Source: JAVBUY01 sp031552735
GTDB lineage: Bacteria; Bacillota; Clostridia; Christensenellales; Aristaeellaceae
Direction: 5' to 3'
Assembly: GCA_031552735.1 (NCBI GenBank)
Contig: JAVBMF010000076.1
Coordinates: 1-34,509 of the forward strand
DNA: 34,509 nucleotides
Shown: piece after piece, positions 8,146-17,649 of the stretch
How the letters are laid out: each line of letters begins with the position of its first letter
Position numbering within the stretch: the first letter of the stretch is position 1
Translations under genes and position numbers: made by a program
The notes under the pieces: generated by a model
What the model was told of the DNA's origin: nothing
The model's database searches: none
The model's input: only the letters and a program-made list of their open reading frames with translations

Positions 8146-9078
8146 ATGCTGATCACAGTAACGCTCAATCCATCCATTGACAAGCTCTATACGCTCAAGG
8201 CATTCCGCTCGTACGAGGTCATGCGCGTGGAGCAGGTGGTCAATAACGCGGGCGGCAAAGGGCTGAACGTATCGCGCGTCGCCGCCATCGCCGGGGAGCC
8301 TGTGACCGCCACCGGGTTTGTCGGCGGGTTCAATGGACAGTATCTGGTGTCGCTGCTCCAGCATCCGCACATTACGCCTGCCTTTACACAGGTCGCGGCG
8401 GAAACGCGCAGTTGCATCAACGCGTGGGATTTGTCCAATAGCGGCAGCACCGAGTATCTTGAGCCCGGCGCACCGGTAACAGAGCAAGAGGTGACCCGCT
8501 TCTTGGCCGACTTTGCCCGCGTGCTGCCGCAGGGTGATGTGGTGAGCATCTCCGGCAGCATGCCGCAGGGCACGCCGCCTGACCTGTACGAAACGCTGAT
8601 CGGCATGACGAAGCGGGCGGGCAAGCCGGTGCTGCTGGACACCAGCGGCGACACACTGCGCCGCGCGGTCAAATCGCAGCCGACGCTGATCAAGCCCAAT
8701 GTGGATGAAATCGAGCAACTGACCGGTGAAAAGCCGACCGATCGCGCCGGGGTGATTGCCGCCGCGCAGCGCATCCGAGAAGGCGGCGTGGGCACCGTGG
8801 TGGTGTCCTTGGGCGCGGAGGGCGCGCTGATGATCGCGGATTCGGGCGTGTATCACGGCAAGCCGCCTAAGATTGACGTGGTCAATACTGTCAGTTGCGG
8901 CGACAGCATGCTGGCGGGGTTCGCGGTGGCTATGCGCCGGGGCATGTCCGATCCAGAGGCGCTACGCCTGGCGGTGGCGATCTCGGCGGCCAACGCGCTG
9001 ACCATGCCGACCGGATACTATCTGCAAGCGGACTTTGAGCGGCTGTGGCCGCTGGTTGAAATACAGACGATCGCATAG
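8146..9078 (+). CDS. PfkB-family phosphosugar kinase, LacC/FruK-like (tagatose-6-phosphate or 1-phosphofructokinase type)
   Basis: Ribokinase-fold kinase of 310 residues in the 1-phosphofructokinase/tagatose-6-phosphate kinase subfamily. It begins MLITVTLNPSIDKLYTL and has the NAGGKGLNVSR motif near residue 40 that sets this subfamily apart from ribokinases. The C-terminal anion-hole motif NTVSCGDSMLAGF carries the catalytic Asp253. The ATG at 8146 is preferred over the TTG at 8128, which overlaps the upstream stop codon, because an AAAGG-type site lies at 8131-8136. In the operon it would add the second phosphate, turning tagatose 6-phosphate (or fructose phosphate) into the bisphosphate that the aldolase splits. 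The subfamily mixes specificities, so LacC versus FruK is decided here by context only. Confidence 0.88.
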   Translation: MLITVTLNPSIDKLYTLKAFRSYEVMRVEQVVNNAGGKGLNVSRVAAIAGEPVTATGFVGGFNGQYLVSLLQHPHITPAFTQVAAETRSCINAWDLSNSGSTEYLEPGAPVTEQEVTRFLADFARVLPQGDVVSISGSMPQGTPPDLYETLIGMTKRAGKPVLLDTSGDTLRRAVKSQPTLIKPNVDEIEQLTGEKPTDRAGVIAAAQRIREGGVGTVVVSLGAEGALMIADSGVYHGKPPKIDVVNTVSCGDSMLAGFAVAMRRGMSDPEALRLAVAISAANALTMPTGYYLQADFERLWPLVEIQTIA

Positions 9079-9102
9079 ATGAATGAAGAAAGAAGGCGCA
9101 CC

Positions 9103-10116
9103 ATGGCACAGTTTGTTGATCCTCAGTCTGTCCCGCAGCGTATACTCTCCACCGGGCAAGCCATGCCCTGCCTGGGCATGGGCACATTTGGCTCCGACAA
9201 ATACAGCCCCGATCAGGTATCGGCGGCGGTAGCCGGAGCCATCGAGAGCGGATACCGCCTGTTTGATTGCGCGGCGGTCTATGGCAACGAGGCGCAGATT
9301 GGCGAGGTGTTCGCATCGGCCTTTGCCAAGGGCACCGTGCGGCGCGAGGAATTGTTCATCATCTCCAAGGTGTGGAACAACATGCACGGGGAAGGCGACG
9401 TCGCCAAGTCCTGCGACAAGACGCTGGCCGACCTAAAGCTCGGTTATGTGGACGCGATGTTCGTGCACTGGCCGTTCCCCAACTACCATGCGCCGGGCTG
9501 CGATGGCGACAGCCGCAACCCTGATTCCAAACCCTTTACCGCCGAGCGCTTCATGGCGACCTGGCGGCAGATGGAGGCACTGGTCGATCAGGGCAAGGCG
9601 AAGTGCATCGGCATGTCCAACATGACCATCCCGAAGCTGGAGGCGGTGCTGCCGTTATGCCGCATCCAGCCCGCACTGATTGAGATGGAACTGCACCCCA
9701 GCTTCCAGCAGCCCGAGCTGTATGACTATTGCGTGCGGCGCGGCATCCAGCCGGTGGGATATTGCCCGATTGGCTCGCCCAGCCGCCCGGAGCGCGACAA
9801 GACGCCGGACGATGTGGCGGATACCGAACTGCCAGCCGTGGCCGATGCCGCAAAAGCGCACGGTGTGCATCCCGCGATTGTCTGCCTGAAATGGGCGGTG
9901 CAGCGCGGCGAGGTGACCATTCCCTTCTCGGTGAAGGAGGCGCAGTATGTGTCCAACCTGCGCTGCGTGACCGAGGACCCATTGACCGACGCGGAGATGG
10001 CGGCTATCGCGGCCAGCGACAAGGGCTGCCGCCTGATCAAAGGACAGGTGTTCCTGTGGCCCGGCGCGAAGTCGTGGGAGGATTTGTGGGACTTGCAGGG
10101 CGTGATTACGAAATAA
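9103..10116 (+). CDS. Aldo/keto reductase
   Basis: NAD(P)H-dependent oxidoreductase of 337 residues with the complete AKR catalytic tetrad: Asp55 and Tyr60 in FDCAAVYGNE, Lys89 in ISKVW and His122 in FVHWP. The GMGTFGSD strand and the C-terminal VTIPFSVKEAQYVSNL cofactor loop also fit. Start at 9103 follows AGAAAGAAGG; an in-frame ATG at 9079 lacks a ribosome binding site. It is the last gene before a terminator, 24 bases after the phosphosugar kinase. In this setting it could interconvert an aldose and its polyol (for example galactose and galactitol), feeding the hexitol route. That role is inferred; AKRs are promiscuous. Confidence 0.9.
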   Translation: MAQFVDPQSVPQRILSTGQAMPCLGMGTFGSDKYSPDQVSAAVAGAIESGYRLFDCAAVYGNEAQIGEVFASAFAKGTVRREELFIISKVWNNMHGEGDVAKSCDKTLADLKLGYVDAMFVHWPFPNYHAPGCDGDSRNPDSKPFTAERFMATWRQMEALVDQGKAKCIGMSNMTIPKLEAVLPLCRIQPALIEMELHPSFQQPELYDYCVRRGIQPVGYCPIGSPSRPERDKTPDDVADTELPAVADAAKAHGVHPAIVCLKWAVQRGEVTIPFSVKEAQYVSNLRCVTEDPLTDAEMAAIAASDKGCRLIKGQVFLWPGAKSWEDLWDLQGVITK

Positions 10117-10130
10117 CGTGGGGGAAGCGA

Positions 10131-10166
10131 GCGGCGATCTTTGTACTTCAAAGGTCGCCGCTTTTC
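10131..10166 (+). terminator. Terminator of the catabolic operon
   Basis: GCGGCGATCTTTG-tactt-CAAAGGTCGCCGC forms a 13-bp stem with one G-T wobble, followed by CTTTTC. It starts 15 bases after the AKR stop. The -35-like box of the next promoter falls inside its loop and descending arm. Confidence 0.85.
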
Positions 10167-10175
10167 TGCTATACT
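10147..10175 (+). promoter_or_regulatory. Promoter of the EamA transporter gene
   Basis: TTCAAA (10147-10152), a 17-base spacer and TATACT (10170-10175) preceded by TGC, giving an extended -10. The -35 region overlaps the upstream terminator hairpin. Confidence 0.5.
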
Positions 10176-10200
10176 GGGTCTCTGAAAGTAGGGGATTGCT

Positions 10201-11115
10201 ATCGAATCGACCCGACCGGACCGCCGGGCGGACTGGACGCTGCTGCTCGTCGCACTGATCTGGGGCAGCGGCTTTATTGCCACGGAATACGTGCTGAGAA
10301 GCGGCATGCGCACGACGTTGATGCTGCCGCTTCGTTTTCTGGCGGCGGCTGTGATCTTGCTGCCGTTTGTATGGCGCAGGCTGCTTGCGGCGCCGAGGCG
10401 CACGCTGCTGTTTGGCGTGGGCGCGGGCGCGATTCTGTGCGCGGCCTTCTACGCGCAGACCTTTGGTCAGACGCGCACCAGCGTGTCTCACAGCGCGTTT
10501 TTGACCGCGACCAATGTGGTGATGGTGCCGTTTATCGCACACCGCCTGACCGGCAAGCGCCCAGCGGCACGGCTGTATGTCCTGGCCGCTGGCACGTTGA
10601 TCGGCATGGGCATCCTGACACTGGGCGGCGAGAAGAACGGCGCGAGTTTGGGCGGCGATGCGCTGGTGCTGCTGTGCGCCGCGCTGTTCGCACTGCACAT
10701 CGCGTACCTTGGCCTGCAACAGCGAGAAACCGACGCGCTGCTCATCGCGTTCTTACAGGTGGCGTGCGCTGGGGTGCTGTCGGCGGCGGTGCTGCTGCTC
10801 TTTGATCGCGGCGCGCTGGTTAGCGTGCCATGGCGCGCGTCACTGGTACCGGTGCTGTATTTGGCCTGCTTTTCGACCTGCCTGTGCTTTGCGCTGCAAA
10901 CCTGGGCGCAGCAGCGCACCTCCCCGGCAAAGGCCAGCATTTTGTTGGCGGCGGAGGGGCTGTTCGGCAGTCTGTTTTCCGTGGCGCTGGGACTCGAACC
11001 GCCTACGCTGCCGCTGATCCTCGGCGGGCTGATCATCGCGCTATGTGTCGCGCTGGTCGAGGTAGACGTTCCGCCCCCGACGCTTTGGCGGAGAAATTGT
11101 AAAAAAAATCCTTAA
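10201..11115 (+). CDS. EamA/DMT-family transporter, likely non-canonical start codon
   Basis: Ten-helix drug/metabolite-type exporter, about 304 residues if started at 10201. The first helix (DWTLLLVALIWGSGFIATEYVL) is coded upstream of the first conventional start, a GTG at 10291, so that start would remove it. The frame is closed by a TAG at 10189-10191, and no ATG, GTG or TTG lies in frame between that stop and 10291. A GTAGGGG sequence (10188-10194) sits 6 bases before an ATC codon at 10201, the best-placed rare start; ATT at 10195 is too close. The two EamA repeats are visible: LIWGSGF early, then the second half from about GGDALVLLCAALFALHIAYL, ending in SPAKASILLAAEGLFGSLFS. Substrate unknown. 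A sequencing error that hides a normal start is possible. Confidence 0.85.
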   Translation: MESTRPDRRADWTLLLVALIWGSGFIATEYVLRSGMRTTLMLPLRFLAAAVILLPFVWRRLLAAPRRTLLFGVGAGAILCAAFYAQTFGQTRTSVSHSAFLTATNVVMVPFIAHRLTGKRPAARLYVLAAGTLIGMGILTLGGEKNGASLGGDALVLLCAALFALHIAYLGLQQRETDALLIAFLQVACAGVLSAAVLLLFDRGALVSVPWRASLVPVLYLACFSTCLCFALQTWAQQRTSPAKASILLAAEGLFGSLFSVALGLEPPTLPLILGGLIIALCVALVEVDVPPPTLWRRNCKKNP

Positions 11116-11130
11116 ATTGCAATTGAACAC

Positions 11131-11158
11131 CTTTCATCTGTACAAAAATCTTGTATAA
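11131..11158 (+). promoter_or_regulatory. Promoter of the hybrid histidine kinase gene
   Basis: A perfect TATAAT at 11153-11158 with a weak -35 candidate TTTCAT (11131-11136, 16-base spacer), in an AT-rich 88-base gap. No clear terminator separates it from the EamA gene. Confidence 0.55.
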
Positions 11159-11203
11159 TGTTCTGAGGCATTTGAGTTTGTAGACATATGGAGGAAAGAA
11201 CAC

Positions 11204-13600
<2,397 letters not shown>

Positions 13601-13615
13601 GAATTGGGGGACATC

Positions 13616-14395
13616 GTGCGCATAGAATACACTTTTTATTCCAGGGTGCTGGAACGTCCAGCGCATGTGACCGTGGTCACGCACGACGCGATGGGCGAGC
13701 AAAGCGAACAAGCGCCGGTGCTGTGGTTGCTGCACGGCAAAGGTGCCGATCGGCATGCTTTTTTGGACAACACGCAGGTGGCACACTATGCGCGCACCCC
13801 GCGTATCACGCTGATCATGCCCGAGGTGGACAACAGCTTTTATGCCGACATGGTGCATGGCGAGGCGTTCTTTGCGCATGTCGCCGAGGAAGTGCCCGCG
13901 ATGCTGCGCAACGTGCTGGCCATCGACTGGACGCACGCGCGCCAGTATGTGCTGGGCGCGTCGATGGGGGGTTATGGCGCGCTCAAGCTGGCGCTGACCT
14001 ATCCGGAGCGTTACAGCGGCATCGCGACGCTGTCCGGCTCACTGCGCAGCATGGAGGAAACGCTGGCACTCAATGTGGACGGCGCGCGGCCGGACATCGC
14101 CAACATCTTTGGCGACGGCACCGGCAAGGTGGCCGAGAAGAACTGCCCGTACCGGCTGACCGACGCGCTGCTGGCATCCGGGCGGACGCCGCCGAAGATC
14201 TATCAGTATTGCGGCGAGAAAGACTATCTGCTGGGACCCAACCTGCGCTATCGCGACTACGCGCTGGCGCACGGTCTGCCGCTGACGTGGGCGACCGACG
14301 GCGGCAAGCACGACTACGATGCGTGGGATAAGCACATCAAGCAGTTTATCAAGCAAGTGATTGTCGCCGATACGATGGCGGCGGCGGGAAACTAA
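13616..14395 (+). CDS. Esterase of the alpha/beta-hydrolase esterase D / tributyrin esterase type
   Basis: A 259-residue serine hydrolase. Start GTG at 13616 is preferred to the TTG at 13604 because GGGGGA (13606-13611) is its ribosome binding site. The oxyanion region WLLHGKGADRHAF is near residue 40. The nucleophile elbow GASMGGYG places Ser116; Asp203 (GEKDYLL) and His232 (GGKHDYDAW) complete the triad. SMGGYGALKLALTYPERY is characteristic of the esterase D/EstA group, which hydrolyse small acyl esters and deacetylate carbohydrates. No signal peptide, so cytoplasmic. It lies 15 bases after the hybrid kinase gene and is probably co-transcribed, though a functional link is not evident. Confidence 0.9.
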   Translation: MRIEYTFYSRVLERPAHVTVVTHDAMGEQSEQAPVLWLLHGKGADRHAFLDNTQVAHYARTPRITLIMPEVDNSFYADMVHGEAFFAHVAEEVPAMLRNVLAIDWTHARQYVLGASMGGYGALKLALTYPERYSGIATLSGSLRSMEETLALNVDGARPDIANIFGDGTGKVAEKNCPYRLTDALLASGRTPPKIYQYCGEKDYLLGPNLRYRDYALAHGLPLTWATDGGKHDYDAWDKHIKQFIKQVIVADTMAAAGN

Positions 14396-14400
14396 GCTTA

Positions 14401-14530
14401 CAAATCACAAAAAAGATCAGGCAGTCCAAAAAGGTCCAGATGCGCGCGAAACACGAGTCCGTTTGACAGAGGCGTACTAACGTACGCCGACGAGGCGGAC
14501 GATGGGTTGAGCCCGCAGATGGGCCTTTTT
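14401..14530 (+). ncRNA. Possible structured RNA with terminator, family unknown
   Basis: The 190-base gap between two convergent genes is unusually structured on the plus strand. GTCCG (14457-14461) can pair with CGGAC (14496-14500). Inside, a perfect 7-bp hairpin GGCGTAC-TAAC-GTACGCC (14471-14488) is flanked by asymmetric internal loops TTTGACAGA and GACGAGG. Next, GGG-TTGAG-CCC competes with a GCCC-gcagat-GGGC hairpin followed by CTTTTT (14511-14530), like an intrinsic terminator. It could be a stand-alone small RNA or only the 3' untranslated region of the esterase mRNA. I cannot assign it to a known class. Confidence 0.35.
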
Positions 14531-14539
14531 CGACAGACG

Positions 14540-14567
14540 AAAGGCCCTGGCAAATTGCCAGGGCCCC
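14540..14567 (-). terminator. Terminator of the CAP/SCP-domain gene
   Basis: Read on the reverse strand, GGCCCTGGC-AATTT-GCCAGGGCC is a 9-bp stem followed by TTTCGTC, 19 bases after the stop codon. The adjacent GGGCCTTT (14521-14528) can also pair with AAAGGCCC (14540-14547). Confidence 0.7.
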
Positions 14568-14585
14568 TGCGATGCACGGTGATGA

Positions 14586-15383
14586 TTACTGGTAGCGGAG
14601 GAACGGCGCGTTGACGTATCCCTTCTGGCCGGTCATCAGCTCAACTTCCGCCCACTTGCCGTCAATTTTGATAACGATCAACTGCGTGTCGGCGGGCAGG
14701 ATTTCCAGCACTTCGGATTTGCTGGTGGGCGATGCGCGCAGGTTCAGGTTCACCCCATCGACCCAGCCGAACATCGCACCCTTGGGCAGCTCGACGGTCA
14801 GCGTGGGCTGCGGTGCCATGGTTGCTACCGGCTCCGGCGTGGGCAGCGACGGATCGGCGGTGGGCACCGGCATAAACGTTTCATTCGGGTCGGCGGCTTC
14901 CATGAACATTTGGCTCCAATAGAGCACGCCGTTCTTGACATACAGGCCGACCGCAATGTTGGTAAATCGCGCGTTGAGGATATTCGCCTTATGGCCTTTG
15001 CTGGCCATCCATGCCTTCATGACCTTGCTGGGGGATTTCTGCCCGAAGGCCAGATTCTCGCCGCGATAGTTGGACTGCATTTGATAATCGGAAAAGATGG
15101 TTTTCCACGACGAGCCGTCTGGCCGTGTATGGGAGAATTTTCGGCTGGCTTCCTCTGCGCGGTGGTCGGCCATGGCCTGCATGGTGATGTCATAGGTTAG
15201 TGGGTTCAGCCCGGCTTCTTCGCGCTCGACATTCAGCAGACGAATGACTTCCTGCGTATACTCGGTCTGCATGTTGGATTTTGATTCCTGCGCAAGGCTT
15301 TCGAAAAAAATGACCACACCCAATAAGACGAGTATGATGGATACCGCGGTGCGAATGCCGGGTGTACGTCGAGCAGTAATCAT
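14586..15383 (-). CDS. Secreted CAP/SCP-domain protein with C-terminal SH3b domain
   Basis: A 265-residue exported protein; start at 15383 follows GGAGGG (15394-15399), and the frame upstream is not needed. Residues about 11-28 (IRTAVSIILVLLGVVIFF) are a signal anchor or uncleaved signal. The CAP domain spans about 45-160: VIRLLNVEREEAGLNPL at its start, then the family landmarks FSHTRPDGSSW, GENLAFGQ and GHKANILNARFTNIAVG. A Pro/Thr-rich linker leads to a bacterial SH3 domain from about 205 (GVNLNLRASPTSKSEVLEIL ... GQKGYVNAPF), which usually binds cell wall. The architecture is common in spore-coat/YkwD-type Firmicutes proteins of unknown enzymatic role. Transcribed alone, facing the pilus module across a shared promoter region. 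Confidence 0.93.
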   Translation of the reverse strand: MITARRTPGIRTAVSIILVLLGVVIFFESLAQESKSNMQTEYTQEVIRLLNVEREEAGLNPLTYDITMQAMADHRAEEASRKFSHTRPDGSSWKTIFSDYQMQSNYRGENLAFGQKSPSKVMKAWMASKGHKANILNARFTNIAVGLYVKNGVLYWSQMFMEAADPNETFMPVPTADPSLPTPEPVATMAPQPTLTVELPKGAMFGWVDGVNLNLRASPTSKSEVLEILPADTQLIVIKIDGKWAEVELMTGQKGYVNAPFLRYQ

Positions 15384-15432
15384 CGAACAATCTCCCTCCG
15401 ATGGCTGGCAGATGACCCGCTGGGCCGCCGGG

Positions 15433-15438
15433 ATTATA
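15433..15438 (-). promoter_or_regulatory. Extended -10 promoter of the CAP/SCP gene
   Basis: The reverse strand reads TATGGTATAAT: a perfect -10 box with TGG extension. No good -35 box lies at 17 bases; a TTGTCA is present but only 11 bases upstream. Confidence 0.5.
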
Positions 15439-15572
15439 CCATACAAAATTGACAACCACTATATCATCCCTTATCATACCGGGCATGGCATCGTTTGTCA
15501 ATTCCCGCGTGTATGAAAGAAAGAATAATGTAAGAAAACGCAATTTTGAGTGCCAAACATTGGAACTGCGAC

Positions 15573-15600
15573 TTGTCAAGTAATAATCCTATGGTATAAT
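15573..15600 (+). promoter_or_regulatory. Promoter of pilus-like module 1
   Basis: TTGTCA (15573-15578), a 16-base spacer and TATAAT (15595-15600) with TGG extension. The TATGGTATAAT string is identical to that of the divergent CAP/SCP promoter. The 293-base gap 15384-15676 otherwise shows nothing coding. Confidence 0.7.
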
Positions 15601-15676
15601 GTAGTGTATCATTTCCTGGAATTTTGTCCGCAATGGGCAAATTTGGTTGATAACACAGCATCAAGGGGGATTCACC

Positions 15677-16756
15677 ATGATGACGCAGCCTGAAATCGGA
15701 GCCGTTTCTTCGTCCAAGGCGCGCTACCTTTCTGCGGAAGAGCTGAGCATTTTTTGCGAACAGATCGCGCTGATCTTGAGCTCCGGCGTGGCGTTGCACG
15801 ACGGCGTGGAAGCGCTGAGCGAAAACTACAAGGGCACCACCTATGAGCAACCCATGCAGCGGGTCAGCCAGATCGTGCGCGACAATGGCTCCATGTATGA
15901 GGCGCTCAAGGCCGGCGGCGTGTTCCCGCCGTACATGGTGCAGATGGCGCGCATTGGCGAGCAGACCGGTAAGCTCGACGAGGTTATGCGCGCGCTTAGC
16001 CAGTACTATTTGCGCGAGCAGCGCATCAAGCGTTCTGTGCAGAACGCGGTCATCTACCCCGCCTGCCTGATCGCGATGATGGCAGTGGTCATCCTCGTGC
16101 TGGTGGTCAAGGTACTGCCAATCTTCTCACAGGTGTACCAGAGCCTGGGCTCGGAGGTGTCGGGCACGGCCAGCGCGCTGATGCGCTTTGGCATGAATGT
16201 CGGCATGGTGGTGCTGGTGGTCGCGGGCGTCGCGCTGGTTGGCGCGCTGATTGTCGCACTGCTCCTGCGCACCGGCAAACGCCAGGCGATTCTCAGTTGG
16301 CTCAGCCGCATTTTCCCGCCGGTACGGCACCTGAACAAGTGCCTGGTGGCTGGTCGTTTCGCCTCCAATATGTCGATGATGCTCGGTTCGGGCTATCCGC
16401 TGGAGGAGTCGCTGCCGCTGATTCAGGACGCGCTGGAGGATCAGACTGGCCGCGCGAAGGTGCAGCAGTGCATCGAAGCAATGCACAATGGCAAGGCATT
16501 CCCCGACGCGATCGCCGGTGCGGGCATGTTTGATCCGCTGCACAATAAGATGATCCAGATGGGCTTTGCCACCGGCCAGACCGACAGTGTCATGGCCAAA
16601 CTGGCAGACCTCTATCAGGAACAGATGGACAACGATATTTCCCGCTTGGTGGCGATGATCGAGCCGTCGATGGTGGTGGTGCTAAGCATCATTATTGGCG
16701 CCATCCTGTTGTCGGTCATGCTGCCGATGGTCAGCATCATGTCCTCGATCCTGTAG
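15677..16756 (+). CDS. Type II secretion/type IV pilus platform protein, GspF/PilC-like (module 1)
   Basis: Inner-membrane platform protein, 359 residues, the usual size for GspF/PilC. Start ATG at 15677 follows AAGGGGGA; the TTG at 15647 has no site. Two T2SSF domains are visible, each starting with a cytoplasmic helical part: first SAEELSIFCEQIALILSSGVAL with MARIGEQTGKLDEVM, second VAGRFASNMSMMLGSGYPLEESL with MIQMGFATGQTDSVM. Three membrane segments follow the pattern of the family: near 137-155 (MMAVVILVLVVKVLPIF), 177-205, and the C-terminal MLPMVSIMSSIL. It probably couples the cytoplasmic motor to assembly of the small membrane proteins that follow. It has a close paralogue in module 2. 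Confidence 0.94.
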   Translation: MMTQPEIGAVSSSKARYLSAEELSIFCEQIALILSSGVALHDGVEALSENYKGTTYEQPMQRVSQIVRDNGSMYEALKAGGVFPPYMVQMARIGEQTGKLDEVMRALSQYYLREQRIKRSVQNAVIYPACLIAMMAVVILVLVVKVLPIFSQVYQSLGSEVSGTASALMRFGMNVGMVVLVVAGVALVGALIVALLLRTGKRQAILSWLSRIFPPVRHLNKCLVAGRFASNMSMMLGSGYPLEESLPLIQDALEDQTGRAKVQQCIEAMHNGKAFPDAIAGAGMFDPLHNKMIQMGFATGQTDSVMAKLADLYQEQMDNDISRLVAMIEPSMVVVLSIIIGAILLSVMLPMVSIMSSIL

Positions 16757-16796
16757 TTCGCCACGCAAGTAAGCCAATAACAGGGAGGGGCAGAGA

Positions 16797-17129
16797 GTGC
16801 AGCTATACAAGAAGCAATCAAGGGGGCGCCGCGCCATCGTGGTTTCGGTGGTCGTGTTTGTCTTGCTGGTCGCGCTGATATGGTCGCTGATCGGCCAAAC
16901 ATCGTCTCGTGTGGGCACGGAGCAAACCGTCAACCTCAAAAACGCGCTGCTGCGCGCCTCGGTGACGTGCTACGCGGTGGAGGGACGCTACCCGCCGACG
17001 CTGGAATATCTGACGGAAAACTATGGCGTAGCCATTGATAAAACACGGTTTATCGTGATGTATGATGTCTTTTCGCAGAACATCATGCCCGATATACAAG
17101 TGCTGTGGATTGAAGGTGCTGCTGGATGA
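16797..17129 (+). CDS. Short bitopic membrane protein of the pilus-like module (module 1)
   Basis: A 110-residue protein started by GTG at 16797 after AGGGAGGGG. A basic N-terminus (QLYKKQSRGRR) precedes one transmembrane helix (AIVVSVVVFVLLVALIW), then a small extracytoplasmic domain with LRASVTCYAVEGRYPPTLEYL and FSQNIMPDI. The N-basic, one-helix, small-domain plan resembles a pseudopilin, and the CYAVEGRYPPTLEYL part recalls the Gly-x-Tyr-Pro stretch of GspG-like pilins, but there is no Gly|x4-Glu processing site. Its last bases overlap the next gene by 4 (ATGA). I do not recognise a named family; the module 2 copy conserves YAVEGxYPPxLxYL and QNIMPDI. Confidence 0.8.
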   Translation: MQLYKKQSRGRRAIVVSVVVFVLLVALIWSLIGQTSSRVGTEQTVNLKNALLRASVTCYAVEGRYPPTLEYLTENYGVAIDKTRFIVMYDVFSQNIMPDIQVLWIEGAAG

Positions 17130-17635
17130 GTGCGGAAAAGAAACCAGCCAACAGGCACAATATCAGCGGGGTGTTCGTATTCCTGCTGATCGGCGTGTTC
17201 TCGGTGTTTTCACTGCTGCTGGTGCTCATCGGCGTCGGCGCGTATCAGGACGTGGTGAATGACGCGCGGGATAACGCGCAGGTGCGCACGTCCATCAGCT
17301 ACATCACCAACAAGATCCATGCCGCCGATGCCGCGAACGCGGTGTATGTGGAGCAGTGGCACGACATCAGCACGCTGGTCGTATCCGAGTGGATCGACGG
17401 CGGCGAGTTTCAGACGCGCATTTACTACCTGCCGGACGCCGAAGGCAATGGCGGCGGTCTGTATGAGCACTTCGCCTATGTCGGCGACGACTGGGGCCCA
17501 GAGGAGGGCGACCGTATCGCCGACATCCAGGGACTTGACATGACCGATCAACAGGGGCTGATTACGCTCAGCCTGACCACAGAGGACGGCGCCGTGCATA
17601 CCATGCGCGTGCGCGTGCTTGCGGCAGTAAGCTAA
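17126..17635 (+). CDS. DUF4860-like membrane-anchored protein of the pilus-like module (module 1)
   Basis: A 169-residue protein, translationally coupled by ATGA overlap to the preceding gene. After a short polar leader comes one transmembrane helix (SGVFVFLLIGVFSVFSLLLVLIG) and an extracytoplasmic domain with NAQVRTSISYITNKIHAAD and FQTRIYYL. It looks like DUF4860, a family of unknown function seen beside pilus-like genes in Clostridia; that name comes from recalled resemblance. A pilin-like fold is possible from size and layout. The module 2 copy keeps VFVFLLI, AVFSLxLVLIG and NAQVRT. Confidence 0.8.
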   Translation: MSAEKKPANRHNISGVFVFLLIGVFSVFSLLLVLIGVGAYQDVVNDARDNAQVRTSISYITNKIHAADAANAVYVEQWHDISTLVVSEWIDGGEFQTRIYYLPDAEGNGGGLYEHFAYVGDDWGPEEGDRIADIQGLDMTDQQGLITLSLTTEDGAVHTMRVRVLAAVS

Positions 17636-17649
17636 AGGAGGGTGCGGGC

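Noticed and set aside
9655..10719. Reverse-strand frame of about 354 codons across the AKR and EamA genes
   Set aside because: Shadow frame covering two real genes and a terminator; no motif or ribosome binding site.
9729..10805. Plus-strand frame of about 358 codons bridging the AKR and EamA genes
   Set aside because: Out of frame with both, Arg/Gly-rich, and it reads through the terminator at 10131-10166.
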